In this document: piece by piece, positions 1 to 8,701 of the stretch
How the letters are laid out: each line of letters starts with the position of its first letter
Numbering within the stretch: the stretch's first letter is position 1
Source of the DNA: Salinivibrio sp. ES.052
Lineage (GTDB): Bacteria > Pseudomonadota > Gammaproteobacteria > Enterobacterales > Vibrionaceae
Direction: 5' to 3'
Length of the DNA: 64,000 nt
NCBI RefSeq assembly: GCF_900141775.1
Contig: NZ_FSRI01000001.1
Location: forward strand, 1,396,251 to 1,460,250
Notes under the pieces: model-generated
What the model was told of the DNA's origin: nothing
The model's database searches: none
Seen by the model: only the letters and a program-made list of their open reading frames with translations
Position numbers and translations under genes: made by a program

Positions 1-1260
1 GAGTGACAGCCATATCACGCCTCCCGCATCAGCATATAACTGTTGGGCGGCGAGTGTGGCTAGACGATCAGGAAGCACGACCTCCTTACCCGTTTGCGTG
101 TTGATCCCCTGCACCCCTGCAGGGCTCGACCACCATAAGCGCTTTTCATCACGTGTCGCACTATAGTAGTTAACGACGTTATTATTCGCTCCCGTTACAG
201 TGCGATAACCATTTAAATCCTGCCAGCCATCCCGATAATGGCCCCACGGATTACTACTTGCCATAAAGCCTTGTGTTAAGGCAGAGGGAAAGTCTTGGTG
301 ATCATGAGCAATCCAACGCTGGCCTGGGGCGCGATATCGGGTGGATTGATCCGTTGAGAACCATATTCCGCCTTCAAAATCGGCCCACAAAAAGGTCACC
401 GCGTGACCTGGAATGGCATCGTCTCCTGGCTGCCACACAGGCGTCGCGACACCATCAAGTGAAAGACGAAATAGCCCCTGCGCATTGCTAGCCCAAAGCC
501 CACCAGATCCAACCGTCAAGCGTTGATATCCACCTTGCCTATTCAGTAGATGTCGTGCTTTTACCTCAAGCTCCGACAACGCTAATAGATACACGCCTGA
601 TTGGGTGCTCACCCAAGCTCTGTCTATCTTCCCTGTTATCGCAGTAATAGGAGTCTTAAATCGCGTAAGCTGCCTAATTCCCCCATCACCAAGCCGATAC
701 AAGCCTTTTCCTATCGCAACCAGCCGATGTCCAAGAGTAAGCCAAGTCTTATCAGCCCGCCAAGGACCCGCTCGCCAGATACGAAACGTATCGGCTTTCA
801 CTTGATAACGGCTTAGTTGCCCATCTTGAATGTGCCAAAGCGTATTGTTCACCGCCGCCAGTCGGGGCACACTCGCTAATGATGAATCCAGCCCTTGTCC
901 TGCTTGTGACAACGCGTAGCGTATGAGGGTATTGTCCCCCGGCTGAAAGCGATAGATCCCATGTTGACCCGCCATCCAAAGCGATTGATGTGCATAAGCG
1001 ATTGTCAGGATTTTTTCATCGGGGACGTTCAAGACGTCTTTCAACGGGTGGGACTGATGGCCATCAAAGAAGTAAATATCTCCTTGATTATCAAGCAACC
1101 ACATGCCTCCCGTTGATTGGACTGCTACATCACGTACGTCGCCGAGTGCATTGAGGCCATCATAGGATTGAAATGAGGTTTGCAACGCATCATGCGCCTG
1201 CAAAGGTAGACAAGGTAAAACCAGAGCTAGCCAGATTAAACAAAGACATTGGCGTTTCAT
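1..1260 (-). CDS. Beta-propeller (Reg_prop-type) periplasmic sensor, 5' part; runs off the left edge
   Basis: The minus strand is open without a stop from an ATG at 1260 to the first base, 420 codons. The protein begins with a signal peptide (MKRQCLCLIWLALVLPC, cleavage likely after LQA) and continues as WD/propeller-like blades with recurring patterns such as GGMWLLDNQGDIYFFDG, LWMAGQHGIYRF, GLWASNAQGLFRLSLDG and GGIWFSTD. These match the 'two-component regulator propeller' repeat, which normally forms the periplasmic input domain of a hybrid histidine kinase or a diguanylate cyclase. The output domain lies outside the window, so the enzyme class is unknown. No good Shine-Dalgarno is seen before the ATG. 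It is downstream of, and co-directional with, mepM, separated by 114 bases carrying two inverted repeats. Confidence 0.75.
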   Translation of the reverse strand, partial: MKRQCLCLIWLALVLPCLPLQAHDALQTSFQSYDGLNALGDVRDVAVQSTGGMWLLDNQGDIYFFDGHQSHPLKDVLNVPDEKILTIAYAHQSLWMAGQHGIYRFQPGDNTLIRYALSQAGQGLDSSLASVPRLAAVNNTLWHIQDGQLSRYQVKADTFRIWRAGPWRADKTWLTLGHRLVAIGKGLYRLGDGGIRQLTRFKTPITAITGKIDRAWVSTQSGVYLLALSELEVKARHLLNRQGGYQRLTVGSGGLWASNAQGLFRLSLDGVATPVWQPGDDAIPGHAVTFLWADFEGGIWFSTDQSTRYRAPGQRWIAHDHQDFPSALTQGFMASSNPWGHYRDGWQDLNGYRTVTGANNNVVNYYSATRDEKRLWWSSPAGVQGINTQTGKEVVLPDRLATLAAQQLYADAGGVIWLSL

Positions 1261-1299
1261 GTACAAGGAGCGAGACAGGGTTGCAGGGTTAAGTCGCAT

Positions 1300-1320
1300 A
1301 GTGTCCTGCGAGCGGACACT
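1300..1320. repeat. Perfect inverted repeat upstream of the propeller sensor gene
   Basis: AGTGTCC and GGACACT form a perfect 7-bp inverted repeat around a 7-base loop. It sits 40-60 bases before the start of the leftward sensor gene. It could be an operator or a leader hairpin. It is not followed by a T tract on the minus strand. Confidence 0.45.
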
Positions 1321-1341
1321 AAATAAAACCCTGCCTCCCTA

Positions 1342-1363
1342 AATGTGAGCGAGCCCTCACATT
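1342..1363 (-). terminator. Hairpin just after the mepM stop
   Basis: AATGTGAG and CTCACATT form a perfect 8-bp stem with a 6-base loop, beginning 11 bases past the mepM stop codon. The minus-strand continuation (TTTAGGGAGG) has only a short T run, so it is at best a weak terminator. It resembles a CRP half-site pair, but TGTGA and TCACA are 8 rather than 6 bases apart. Confidence 0.4.
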
Positions 1364-1374
1364 ATTGATATTTC

Positions 1375-2712
1375 TTAGCCATTCAAACGCCGTGACAGTG
1401 CTTGGTGAGCACGCTTTGCCTGACGCTGAAACTCAGGGCGCTCTGCATCCGGTACAGGGTGCGCTTCTGGCAGCGGCACTTTCATTGCATTCACTGGATG
1501 GTCATATTTTAATAGCTCAAAATGAAGATGCGGACCGGTAGAGCGACCCGTATTTCCGCTCTGTGCAATTCGCTGCCCCATTGAGACATGGTCGCCAGGC
1601 TTGACCAAGATACGGTGCAAATGGAGATAACGGGTTGAATATTCACGGCCGTGCTTAATCACCACATAGTTGCCGGCTAACGGGTGTTTACGGGCCTTAA
1701 CAACGACGCCATCGCCTGCAGCTAATACCGATGTACCCACGGGAGTGGCAAAATCCGTTCCGTTGTGCGGTGAAATTCGCCCAGTAATTGGATGCTTTCG
1801 ATGCGGGTCAAAGGACGAACTAATACGGTAGCGTTTTGCGGTTGGGATACGGCGAAGCGCGCGGTCGAGGCTCTGCCCTCGCTCATCATAAAAACGACCA
1901 TCACTGTGCCGATACACAAAAATATCGCGATTACCTGCGCGGTATAGCATGGCAGAGACAGCGCCTGATGATACAGGCTGATTATCGATAAACTCTTTAT
2001 CTACCTGAACGGCAAACTGGTCGCCCTGATGAGATTGCCGACCAAAATCGAACCGCCATTGCAATGCAGACACAAGGTTTTGGATTTGGTTCGGTGTTAG
2101 GCCGGCTTGACGAGCTTGCTGATAAAAGCTGCTATTCACCCGCCCAATCAATGTGACTTTCTCAACGTCACCTTTCGTTTCTAGACGTTTATAATCGACA
2201 CCCCCCTTATCAAAACGATACTGGTCGCGGTATTTAAGCGATTGATAGAGGGTCAAGGTCAATAAACGTCCTTCATCATCGACCTGCCATTCCATTTTCT
2301 GACCACGACGAATATCTCCCGCCTTTTCATTTGCATCAAGCATCTGATAAAGCTGACTGATCGCCAGTCCATATTGGGAGAAAATGTCACCTAAGGTGTC
2401 GCCCGTAGTCACCGTATGTTGATGGGTTCGTGGTGCCTCCGATGTGATGTCTTTTTCTAGTGCGTCCTCCGGCACAGTCAGTGCGGGATCATCAGCCTCT
2501 AAGCCTTGTTCTATCGGTTCGCTGCGTTCAACAGCTGTCGAGCTTTGCGTGTCGCTAGAAACCGGTACCGGCTGACGATCATGAGAAGACGTAAAAGGAT
2601 GAGGCTGCCACATCAAGGCAGCGCCAACTAGAAGGGACAGTGATGCAAGTGCTAGCTTGTGCTGGCGCGGTAACTTGGCCGTGACAACTAGCCAATTAGT
2701 TAGTGGTTTCAT
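1375..2712 (-). CDS. mepM: Murein DD-endopeptidase MepM (LysM + peptidase M23)
   Basis: Zinc metallopeptidase that cuts peptide cross-links in peptidoglycan so that new strands can be inserted. The 445-residue protein has an N-terminal membrane anchor (about residues 19-36), a Pro/Ser/Glu-rich linker, a LysM-like domain starting near residue 98 (HTVTTGDTLGDIF) and a C-terminal M23 LytM domain. The zinc ligands are visible as H316-x3-D320 (HNGTD) and H397 (in HLHFEL), with HLH near 364-366 also in place, so the enzyme looks active. The start codon lies inside the 3' end of znuA (17-base overlap), suggesting translational coupling and, through that promoter, possible co-regulation with zinc uptake. 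The mepM-znuA arrangement is the same as in E. coli (yebA-znuA). Confidence 0.93.
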   Translation of the reverse strand: MKPLTNWLVVTAKLPRQHKLALASLSLLVGAALMWQPHPFTSSHDRQPVPVSSDTQSSTAVERSEPIEQGLEADDPALTVPEDALEKDITSEAPRTHQHTVTTGDTLGDIFSQYGLAISQLYQMLDANEKAGDIRRGQKMEWQVDDEGRLLTLTLYQSLKYRDQYRFDKGGVDYKRLETKGDVEKVTLIGRVNSSFYQQARQAGLTPNQIQNLVSALQWRFDFGRQSHQGDQFAVQVDKEFIDNQPVSSGAVSAMLYRAGNRDIFVYRHSDGRFYDERGQSLDRALRRIPTAKRYRISSSFDPHRKHPITGRISPHNGTDFATPVGTSVLAAGDGVVVKARKHPLAGNYVVIKHGREYSTRYLHLHRILVKPGDHVSMGQRIAQSGNTGRSTGPHLHFELLKYDHPVNAMKVPLPEAHPVPDAERPEFQRQAKRAHQALSRRLNG

Positions 2713-3589
2713 GCTTTAAACAACGTGTGAAACGCTTTCCCATATCTTTTAAAAACACCTGATAGCCATCAGGTGTCACCTGGATTGACGTAGCTAATGG
2801 ATCAAGTTCAAGGACATTGACGTCATTATGTCGGGTCACAGCCTCAATCAATGCGGGATTAAACTGCGGCTCAGTGAAGATACAGGTCGCATCATGATTA
2901 AGCAATCCTCTACGAATGGTCACTAACGTTTTAGCCCCCGGTTTTTGGCTTGGATCGACGGTAAAGTGCCCCGTTTTTTCCAATCCGAACGCATCCTCAA
3001 AATACCCATAGGCATCATGAAAAACAAAGTAACCAGACTGTGTGCGTGCTGACAGCTCACTTTCAATTTCCGCCATCGCCTGCTCGATCTGGACATTAAA
3101 GCGGTTTAGATTCGCACGATATTGATCTGCTTTATTAGGCGTCGCATCAATCAATGCCTCGGTGATTGCCCGTGCAGCGACACGTGTGACGTCAGGACCC
3201 AGCCAAAGATGCGGATCGATATTGTGATCACCGTGATCATGCCCATGATGATCATGCCCGCCATCATAATGGCGTAACGGTAGCCCCTCGACCTGTGTCA
3301 ACGTCAGTGCAGAAGGTTGGTCAGCCAACAGTTTACTCAGAAAAAGTTCAAGCTCTGGCCCTACCCATATCGTGACATCAGCTTGATTCAGAGCTCGTAT
3401 ATCTGATGGCTTTAACGCATAACTATGCGGCGAGGCGCCAGGGGGAAGCAGTACGCTCAAGTGATCGTCCTCAGCAATCAAACCTGCCGCAATGAGCTGA
3501 AGTGGTTTGATAGACGTCATGACAGTAGTCGCTTGGGCCGGTAACACTAGCAATAGAGCAAAAAATGCTCCAATGATTCGAGCAGTCAT
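2696..3589 (-). CDS. znuA: Zinc ABC transporter, periplasmic zinc-binding protein ZnuA
   Basis: Captures Zn(II) in the periplasm and passes it to the ZnuB permease. The 297-residue protein has a signal peptide ending near AQA and the cluster 9 binding-protein fold. The His-rich loop HDHHGHDHGDHNIDPHLWLGP, just before the metal-binding DPHLW motif, is diagnostic of ZnuA. I chose the ATG at 3589 because GAGGAACG precedes it and the signal peptide starts there; the frame is open 27 codons further, but that would run through the Zur operator. It is divergent from znuCB, and mepM overlaps its end by 17 bases. Confidence 0.94.
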   Translation of the reverse strand: MTARIIGAFFALLLVLPAQATTVMTSIKPLQLIAAGLIAEDDHLSVLLPPGASPHSYALKPSDIRALNQADVTIWVGPELELFLSKLLADQPSALTLTQVEGLPLRHYDGGHDHHGHDHGDHNIDPHLWLGPDVTRVAARAITEALIDATPNKADQYRANLNRFNVQIEQAMAEIESELSARTQSGYFVFHDAYGYFEDAFGLEKTGHFTVDPSQKPGAKTLVTIRRGLLNHDATCIFTEPQFNPALIEAVTRHNDVNVLELDPLATSIQVTPDGYQVFLKDMGKRFTRCLKHETTN

Positions 3590-3624
3590 CGTTCCTCTCA
3601 TTCTTTTTGTTTTCTCAATGGCAA

Positions 3625-3648
3625 GAAATGTTATAATATAACAATTAC
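3625..3648. promoter_or_regulatory. Zur operator between znuA and znuC
   Basis: GAAATGTTATA followed by ATATAACAATTAC forms an imperfect palindrome. It is very close to the gammaproteobacterial Zur consensus as I recall it (GAAATGTTATANTATAACATTTC). A plus-strand -10 element TATAAT (3632-3637) lies inside it, and the minus strand reads TATATT, so one zinc-loaded Zur dimer could block both divergent promoters. Confidence 0.88.
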
Positions 3649-3671
3649 AAATCACAATGCTTTTTTTCACT

Positions 3672-4436
3672 ATGACTGACCCACTCGTCTCGCTTGATGC
3701 TGTAACCGTGACCTATAATGGCCGAAATGTGTTAGATAAGGTCTCTATGCAATTAAAACGAGGGCAAATTACCACGCTAATTGGCCCCAACGGTGCTGGT
3801 AAGTCGACCTTAGTAAAAGCATTAATTGGCTTGGTTAAGCCCGCATTGGGCACGGTTCGCGTTGCTAAAGGCGTGAAAGTCGGTTATGTCCCACAAAAGC
3901 TCCAGCTTAACCAAACACTACCACTAACTGTCGATCGTTTTATTCGGTTAGGAACGCGCTATACCAATAAACAAATAGATAAAGCCTTAACAACTGTTAA
4001 TGCACAATCTCTGCAATACGCGAACATGCATACACTCTCTGGGGGCGAAACACAGCGCGTACTGTTAGCGCGTGCCATATTAAAGCAACCCGATGTGCTG
4101 GTCTTAGACGAGCCAGTACAAGGAGTCGATGTCAGTGGCCAACTGGAGATGTATAGCCTCATTGGCCATCTGCGCGACACCCTTAAATGTGCAGTATTAA
4201 TGGTCTCGCACGACTTGCATTTAGTGATGGCAAAAACTGATGACGTGATATGTCTTCAGCATCATGTCTGCTGCTCAGGCGAACCCGATGCGATTTCTCA
4301 GCACCCATCGTATGTTGCGATGTTCGGTCGACAAACCAGTGAGCAACTCGCGTTGTATCATCACCACCACCATCATAAACACGATCTTGCCGGCCAACCT
4401 GTAAGCTGCGAGCATCAAGGACATCAACATGATTGA
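3672..4436 (+). CDS. znuC: Zinc ABC transporter, ATP-binding protein ZnuC
   Basis: ATPase that powers ZnuAB zinc uptake. It carries Walker A (GPNGAGKST), the ABC signature (LSGGETQR), Walker B (VLVLDEP) and the H-loop (MVSHDLH). The tail is unusually His-rich (ALYHHHHHHKHD then CEHQGHQHD), plausibly a zinc-sensing or storage extension. The start is uncertain: ATG 3672 (MTDPLVSLD) matches family N-termini, while an in-frame ATG at 3657 would add five residues. Neither has a Shine-Dalgarno, and the predicted transcription start is only 15-30 bases away. znuB overlaps its end by 8 bases. Confidence 0.93.
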   Translation: MTDPLVSLDAVTVTYNGRNVLDKVSMQLKRGQITTLIGPNGAGKSTLVKALIGLVKPALGTVRVAKGVKVGYVPQKLQLNQTLPLTVDRFIRLGTRYTNKQIDKALTTVNAQSLQYANMHTLSGGETQRVLLARAILKQPDVLVLDEPVQGVDVSGQLEMYSLIGHLRDTLKCAVLMVSHDLHLVMAKTDDVICLQHHVCCSGEPDAISQHPSYVAMFGRQTSEQLALYHHHHHHKHDLAGQPVSCEHQGHQHD

Positions 4437-5220
4437 GTTCCTACTTGCCCCCATCATGGGTGGACTACTTATCGCCGCGATTGCAGGGCCATTAGGCTCC
4501 TTTGTGGTATGGCGACGCATGGCCTATTTTGGCGATACGCTGGCGCATGCCTCACTATTGGGGTTAGCGCTAGGCTTTCTACTGCAAATCGATTTAAACC
4601 TCGCACTCGTAGTAACTTGCTTACTCCTTGCGATTTTATTAGTTGGACTACAACGCCAGCACCTTGTCTCAACCGATACTTTATTGGGTATTTTAGCCCA
4701 CAGCGCCCTGTCTTTAGGGTTGGTTGCGGTCAGTTTTCTCGACAATATGCGGGTCGATTTAATGGCCTATTTGTTCGGAGACCTCTTGGCTGTTTCATTT
4801 GCCGATCTCACTTGGCTGGCAGTCGGTGCCTGCTTCACCCTTGCTGTACTGGCCTATTATTGGGAACAACTTCTGTCGATGACCGTCAGTGAAGAGCTGG
4901 CCAAAGTAGAAGGCATTGCAGTCGAGAAGTTGCGGCTTTTATTGATGCTATTGATTGGTTTAGTGATCGCATTAGCAATGAAGTTTGTTGGGGCACTTAT
5001 CATTACATCAATGCTGATCATTCCAGCGGCAACAGCCCGGCGGCTTGCCTCAACACCCGAGCAAATGGCCGCATTTGCGAGCTTAATTGGTATGTTTGCG
5101 GTGATGTTAGGGATGGCAGGATCATGGTTTTATGACACACCTGCGGGGCCATCCGTGGTTGTCGCGGCAGCCAGTGTGTTTATGCTCACGCAACTGGTCC
5201 CCTCTCGCGCTGTCCACTGA
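4429..5220 (+). CDS. znuB: Zinc ABC transporter, permease ZnuB
   Basis: Integral membrane subunit of the high-affinity zinc importer. The 263-residue protein is almost wholly hydrophobic, with 7-8 predicted helices (for example residues 8-28 and 44-60, and the GLVIALAMKFVGALIITSML region). It contains the family motif WRRMAYFGDTLAHASLLG near the N-terminus. It is translated from an 8-base overlap with znuC and is the last gene of the znuCB operon, followed by a bidirectional terminator. Confidence 0.94.
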   Translation: MIEFLLAPIMGGLLIAAIAGPLGSFVVWRRMAYFGDTLAHASLLGLALGFLLQIDLNLALVVTCLLLAILLVGLQRQHLVSTDTLLGILAHSALSLGLVAVSFLDNMRVDLMAYLFGDLLAVSFADLTWLAVGACFTLAVLAYYWEQLLSMTVSEELAKVEGIAVEKLRLLLMLLIGLVIALAMKFVGALIITSMLIIPAATARRLASTPEQMAAFASLIGMFAVMLGMAGSWFYDTPAGPSVVVAAASVFMLTQLVPSRAVH

Positions 5221-5276
5221 GCATCTTTCACATGGATAGCACTTGATCTGATGACATCTTCCCTGGCTCCGATAAT

Positions 5277-5304
5277 AAAAAAGCCGCTCGAACGAGCGGC
5301 TTTT
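5277..5304. terminator. Bidirectional terminator between znuB and sucD
   Basis: AAGCCGCTCG and CGAGCGGCTT form a 10-bp stem with a 2-base loop, flanked by an A run on the left and TTTT on the right. It can therefore end both the rightward znuCB and the leftward suc transcripts. Confidence 0.9.
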
Positions 5305-5322
5305 GATGACTGGGAATGATAT

Positions 5323-6195
5323 TTACCAGTTGGTTTTTTCACGTAGTGCTTTACCAATATCGGCCAAGCTTTTCACGGTCGTAACACCTGCCGCTTCTAG
5401 GGCGGCAAATTTATCGTCTGCAGTCCCTTTACCGCCAGAAATAATTGCACCCGCATGGCCCATACGTTTACCTGGAGGCGCAGTAACACCGGCGATATAA
5501 GCCACCACCGGCTTGGTCACATTCGCTTTAATATAGGCAGCCGCTTCTTCTTCTGCTGTACCACCGATTTCACCGATCATTACAATGGCTTCGGTCGCAG
5601 GATCTTTTTCAAACATCTCCAGGATATCGATAAAGTTTGAGCCTGGAATAGGATCACCGCCGATACCCACACAAGTTGATTGGCCAAAACCTTCGTCAGT
5701 GGTTTGTTTTACCGCTTCGTAAGTGAGCGTCCCTGAACGTGACACAATGCCTACTTTACCAGACTGGTGAATGTGTCCCGGCATGATACCGATTTTAGAC
5801 TCGTCGGGTGTAATCACGCCTGGGCAGTTTGGCCCGATCATACGGACACCTGCTTGATCTAGCTTGACCTTCACTTCCAGCATATCCAACGTTGGAATCC
5901 CTTCCGTAATACAGACGATAAGCTCAATACCTGCGTCAATCGCCTCAAGGATCGCGTCTTTACAGAAAGGCGCAGGAACATAAATGACCGAGGCGGTCGC
6001 ACCGGTTGCTTCAACCGCATCTGCGACTGTGTTAAAAACAGGTAAACCTAGGTGAGTCGTCCCGCCTTTACCGGGTGACACACCACCGACCATCTGCGTA
6101 CCATATTCAATCGCCTGCTCTGAATGGAAAGTTCCTTGGCCACCAGTAAAGCCCTGGCAGATGACTTTGGTCTCTTTATTAATCAGCACTGACAT
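5323..6195 (-). CDS. sucD: Succinyl-CoA synthetase (ADP-forming), alpha subunit
   Basis: Makes succinate and ATP from succinyl-CoA in the TCA cycle together with SucC. At 290 residues it is family length. It shows the N-terminal CoA-binding Rossmann region ([19 protein letters not shown]), the [10 protein letters not shown] motif, the SRSGTLTYE loop and the phosphorylated active-site histidine in [14 protein letters not shown] near the C-terminus. It is the last gene of the leftward sdhCDAB-sucABCD run, two bases after sucC. Confidence 0.97.
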   Translation of the reverse strand: MSVLINKETKVICQGFTGGQGTFHSEQAIEYGTQMVGGVSPGKGGTTHLGLPVFNTVADAVEATGATASVIYVPAPFCKDAILEAIDAGIELIVCITEGIPTLDMLEVKVKLDQAGVRMIGPNCPGVITPDESKIGIMPGHIHQSGKVGIVSRSGTLTYEAVKQTTDEGFGQSTCVGIGGDPIPGSNFIDILEMFEKDPATEAIVMIGEIGGTAEEEAAAYIKANVTKPVVAYIAGVTAPPGKRMGHAGAIISGGKGTADDKFAALEAAGVTTVKSLADIGKALREKTNW

Positions 6196-6197
6196 TG

Positions 6198-7364
6198 TTA
6201 TTTACCCTCCGCTGCAGCAACGACTTTCTGTGCGGCTTCGGTTAGCGATGTTGCCGCAATGATGTTCAAACCACTATCGGCCAGTTTTTTAGCACCTACC
6301 TCGGCATTATTACCTTCTAGGCGGACCACAACTGGGACCTTAACACCGACTTCTTCAACGGCACCAATAATGCCATCAGCGATCAGATCACAGCGCACAA
6401 TACCGCCAAAGATGTTAACTAAAACCGCCTTCACGTTGCTGTCAGACAGAATAATTTTAAAGGCTTCTGTGACACGCTCTTTTGTTGCACCGCCCCCAAC
6501 ATCGAGGAAGTTTGCAGGACTACCACCATGCAAATTGACAATATCCATGGTACCCATTGCCAAACCAGCACCATTGACCATACAACCTATGTTACCGTCG
6601 AGTGCAACATAGTTCAGCTCCCATTGCGCCGCATGGGCTTCACGATCATCGTCCTGGCTTGGGTCATGCATTGCACGGACCTTCGGCTGACGATAAACCG
6701 CATTACTGTCGAGAGACAGCTTGGCATCCAAACAATGCAAATCACCTTGTTCAGTAATCACTAACGGATTGACTTCAACCAAGGCCACATCTTTATCCAG
6801 GATTAACTGACCAATGCCGACAAAAATTTTGGTGAACTGCTTAATTTGCTCGCCCTTCAAGCCCAGCTTAAATGCCAGTTGACGGCCTTGATAAGGTTGC
6901 GGGCCGACCAAGGGATCAATTGCCGCTTTGTGGATCAGCTCGGGAGTTTCTTCAGCGACTTTCTCGATCTCAACCCCACCTTCAGTCGATGCCATAAAGA
7001 CAACACGGCGTGAGCCGCGGTCAACCACCGCGCCCAAATACAACTCTTGATCAATATCGGTACATGACTCGACGAGAATTTTGCTGACTGGCTGACCTTT
7101 CTCGTCAGTTTGGAATGTCACCAAGTTTTTGCCCAACCATTGCTGCGCAAACTCGCGAATTTCTTCTTTTGAGGTAGCGAGTTTTACTCCTCCCGCTTTT
7201 CCGCGGCCACCGGCGTGTACTTGACATTTAACAACCCACTTGTTGCCGCCAATTTTATCGGCTGCTTCAGCAGCTTCTTGTGGTGTATCGCAAGCGTAGC
7301 CTTCTGAAACTGGTAGACCATATTCAGCGAACAGCTGCTTTGACTGATATTCGTGCAGATTCAT
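6198..7364 (-). CDS. sucC: Succinyl-CoA synthetase (ADP-forming), beta subunit
   Basis: Nucleotide-binding subunit of succinyl-CoA synthetase. The 388-residue protein has the ATP-grasp domain at the N-terminus ([35 protein letters not shown]) and the C-terminal ligase domain with GGGATKERV and [13 protein letters not shown]. It is separated from sucB by 112 bases containing two hairpins, and its stop is two bases from the sucD start, so SucC and SucD are probably translated together. Confidence 0.97.
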   Translation of the reverse strand: MNLHEYQSKQLFAEYGLPVSEGYACDTPQEAAEAADKIGGNKWVVKCQVHAGGRGKAGGVKLATSKEEIREFAQQWLGKNLVTFQTDEKGQPVSKILVESCTDIDQELYLGAVVDRGSRRVVFMASTEGGVEIEKVAEETPELIHKAAIDPLVGPQPYQGRQLAFKLGLKGEQIKQFTKIFVGIGQLILDKDVALVEVNPLVITEQGDLHCLDAKLSLDSNAVYRQPKVRAMHDPSQDDDREAHAAQWELNYVALDGNIGCMVNGAGLAMGTMDIVNLHGGSPANFLDVGGGATKERVTEAFKIILSDSNVKAVLVNIFGGIVRCDLIADGIIGAVEEVGVKVPVVVRLEGNNAEVGAKKLADSGLNIIAATSLTEAAQKVVAAAEGK

Positions 7365-7416
7365 GATGTTCTATCCGTGTTAGTGTCCATTATTGTGTCT
7401 TTGTGCTTTCCAAATA

Positions 7417-7434
7417 AGGGGACCTCCGTCCCCT
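7417..7434 (-). repeat. Intergenic hairpin in the sucB-sucC gap (promoter-proximal to sucC)
   Basis: AGGGGAC and GTCCCCT pair perfectly around a CTCC loop. It is the second of two hairpins between sucB and sucC. The minus strand continues TTATTTGG, without a real T tract. It could stabilise the 3' end of a sucAB message or cause partial termination. Confidence 0.55.
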
Positions 7435-7440
7435 CAAAAT

Positions 7441-7474
7441 GGGCCTGTCAACCCATGTGCTGGGTTGATAGCCC
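7441..7474 (-). repeat. Intergenic hairpin just after sucB
   Basis: TCAACCC and GGGTTGA (7-base loop) are extended outwards by GGGC and GCCC to give a long interrupted stem. It begins three bases past the sucB stop. On the minus strand it is followed by ATTTTGAGG, giving a modest U run; attenuation or mRNA-end protection is the likely role. Confidence 0.55.
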
Positions 7475-7476
7475 CA

Positions 7477-8688
7477 TTAAACGTCTAGAAGCAGACGTGT
7501 AGGGTCTTCTAGAAGTTCTTTGATGGTGACCAAGAAACCCACCGACTCTCGGCCGTCGATTAGACGGTGATCGTAGGAAAGTGCGAGGTACATCATTGGC
7601 AAGATTTCAACCTTGCCATCCACCGCCATTGGACGGTCTTGGATTTTGTGCATGCCAAGGATGGCAGCTTGAGGCGGGTTAATGATCGGTGTTGACATCA
7701 ATGAGCCAAATACACCGCCATTCGTCAGGGTGAAGTTCCCCCCTGTTAATTCGTCAACGGTTAACTTGCCATCACGACCTTTAATCGCGAGATCACGAAT
7801 ACCTTTCTCTACATCCGCAAACCCAAGCTTGTCGCAGTCACGCAATACTGGGGTTACAAGACCTCGAGGCGTCGATACCGCCATGCTGACATCAAAGTAA
7901 TTGTGATAAACAATCTCATCACCATCGATCGACGCATTCACTTCTGGGTAACGCTTCAGTGCTTCAACGACTGCCTTGACGTAGAACGACATAAAACCGA
8001 GACGAATATCATGACGTTTCTCAAAGCTTTCACGGTATTGCTTACGCAATTCCATAATCGGCTTCATGTTAACTTCATTAAACGTGGTCAACATCGCCGT
8101 GCTATTCTTGGCTTCCAATAAGCGCTCAGCAACACGTTTACGCAACCGTGTCATGGGTACACGCTTCTCACCACGCTCTGCCACTGGCGGTACGTCTTGC
8201 GTTGCCGCTTTCTGTTCACTGCCCCCGGCAGGCTGTTTTTTAAGATGTGCTTCCACATCTTCACGGGTGATACGACCACCCACGCCGGTACCTTTCACCG
8301 CATCCGCTGACAAATCATGCTCAGCAAGCAGACGACGTACTGCGGGGCTTAGCGTATCGTTACTTTCTTCTTCTAGCGAAGCTGTGTGGCGTTTATCCGG
8401 CGATGACTCTGATTGTGCAGGCACATCTTTAGTCGGTTCTCCGGCTACCGCGCCTTCTTTAATCTTGGCAATGGCTTGCTTCGCCAATACGGTTGACCCT
8501 TCATCTTCAATGATGGATTCCAGCACGCCATCAGCAGGGGCTGGGACTTCCAGCACAACCTTATCTGTTTCAATATCAACCAGTACTTCGTCACGGGTTA
8601 CCGAGTCACCTGGCTGTTTGTGCCATGTGGCAATGGTCGCATCAGCCACAGATTCGGGTAAATCGGGAACCAGAATTTCGATTGTCAT
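7477..8688 (-). CDS. sucB: 2-oxoglutarate dehydrogenase E2, dihydrolipoyl succinyltransferase
   Basis: Transfers the succinyl group from lipoamide to CoA in the 2-oxoglutarate dehydrogenase complex. The domain order over 403 residues is: lipoyl domain with the lipoylated Lys in [11 protein letters not shown] (about residue 43); a flexible linker; the E1/E3-binding domain ([20 protein letters not shown], about 115-150); and the catalytic domain with the active-site [14 protein letters not shown] near the C-terminus. It follows sucA by 13 bases in the same operon. Confidence 0.97.
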   Translation of the reverse strand: MTIEILVPDLPESVADATIATWHKQPGDSVTRDEVLVDIETDKVVLEVPAPADGVLESIIEDEGSTVLAKQAIAKIKEGAVAGEPTKDVPAQSESSPDKRHTASLEEESNDTLSPAVRRLLAEHDLSADAVKGTGVGGRITREDVEAHLKKQPAGGSEQKAATQDVPPVAERGEKRVPMTRLRKRVAERLLEAKNSTAMLTTFNEVNMKPIMELRKQYRESFEKRHDIRLGFMSFYVKAVVEALKRYPEVNASIDGDEIVYHNYFDVSMAVSTPRGLVTPVLRDCDKLGFADVEKGIRDLAIKGRDGKLTVDELTGGNFTLTNGGVFGSLMSTPIINPPQAAILGMHKIQDRPMAVDGKVEILPMMYLALSYDHRLIDGRESVGFLVTIKELLEDPTRLLLDV

Positions 8689-8701
8689 ATCGTAGTTATC
8701 C

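Noticed and set aside
1342-1363. CRP site AATGTGAG...CTCACATT
   Set aside because: The TGTGA and TCACA halves are 8 bases apart, not 6, so it does not fit CRP; kept as a hairpin.
8066-8695. 209-codon frame on the plus strand inside sucB
   Set aside because: Ser/Thr-rich antisense shadow of a well-supported gene; no family resemblance.
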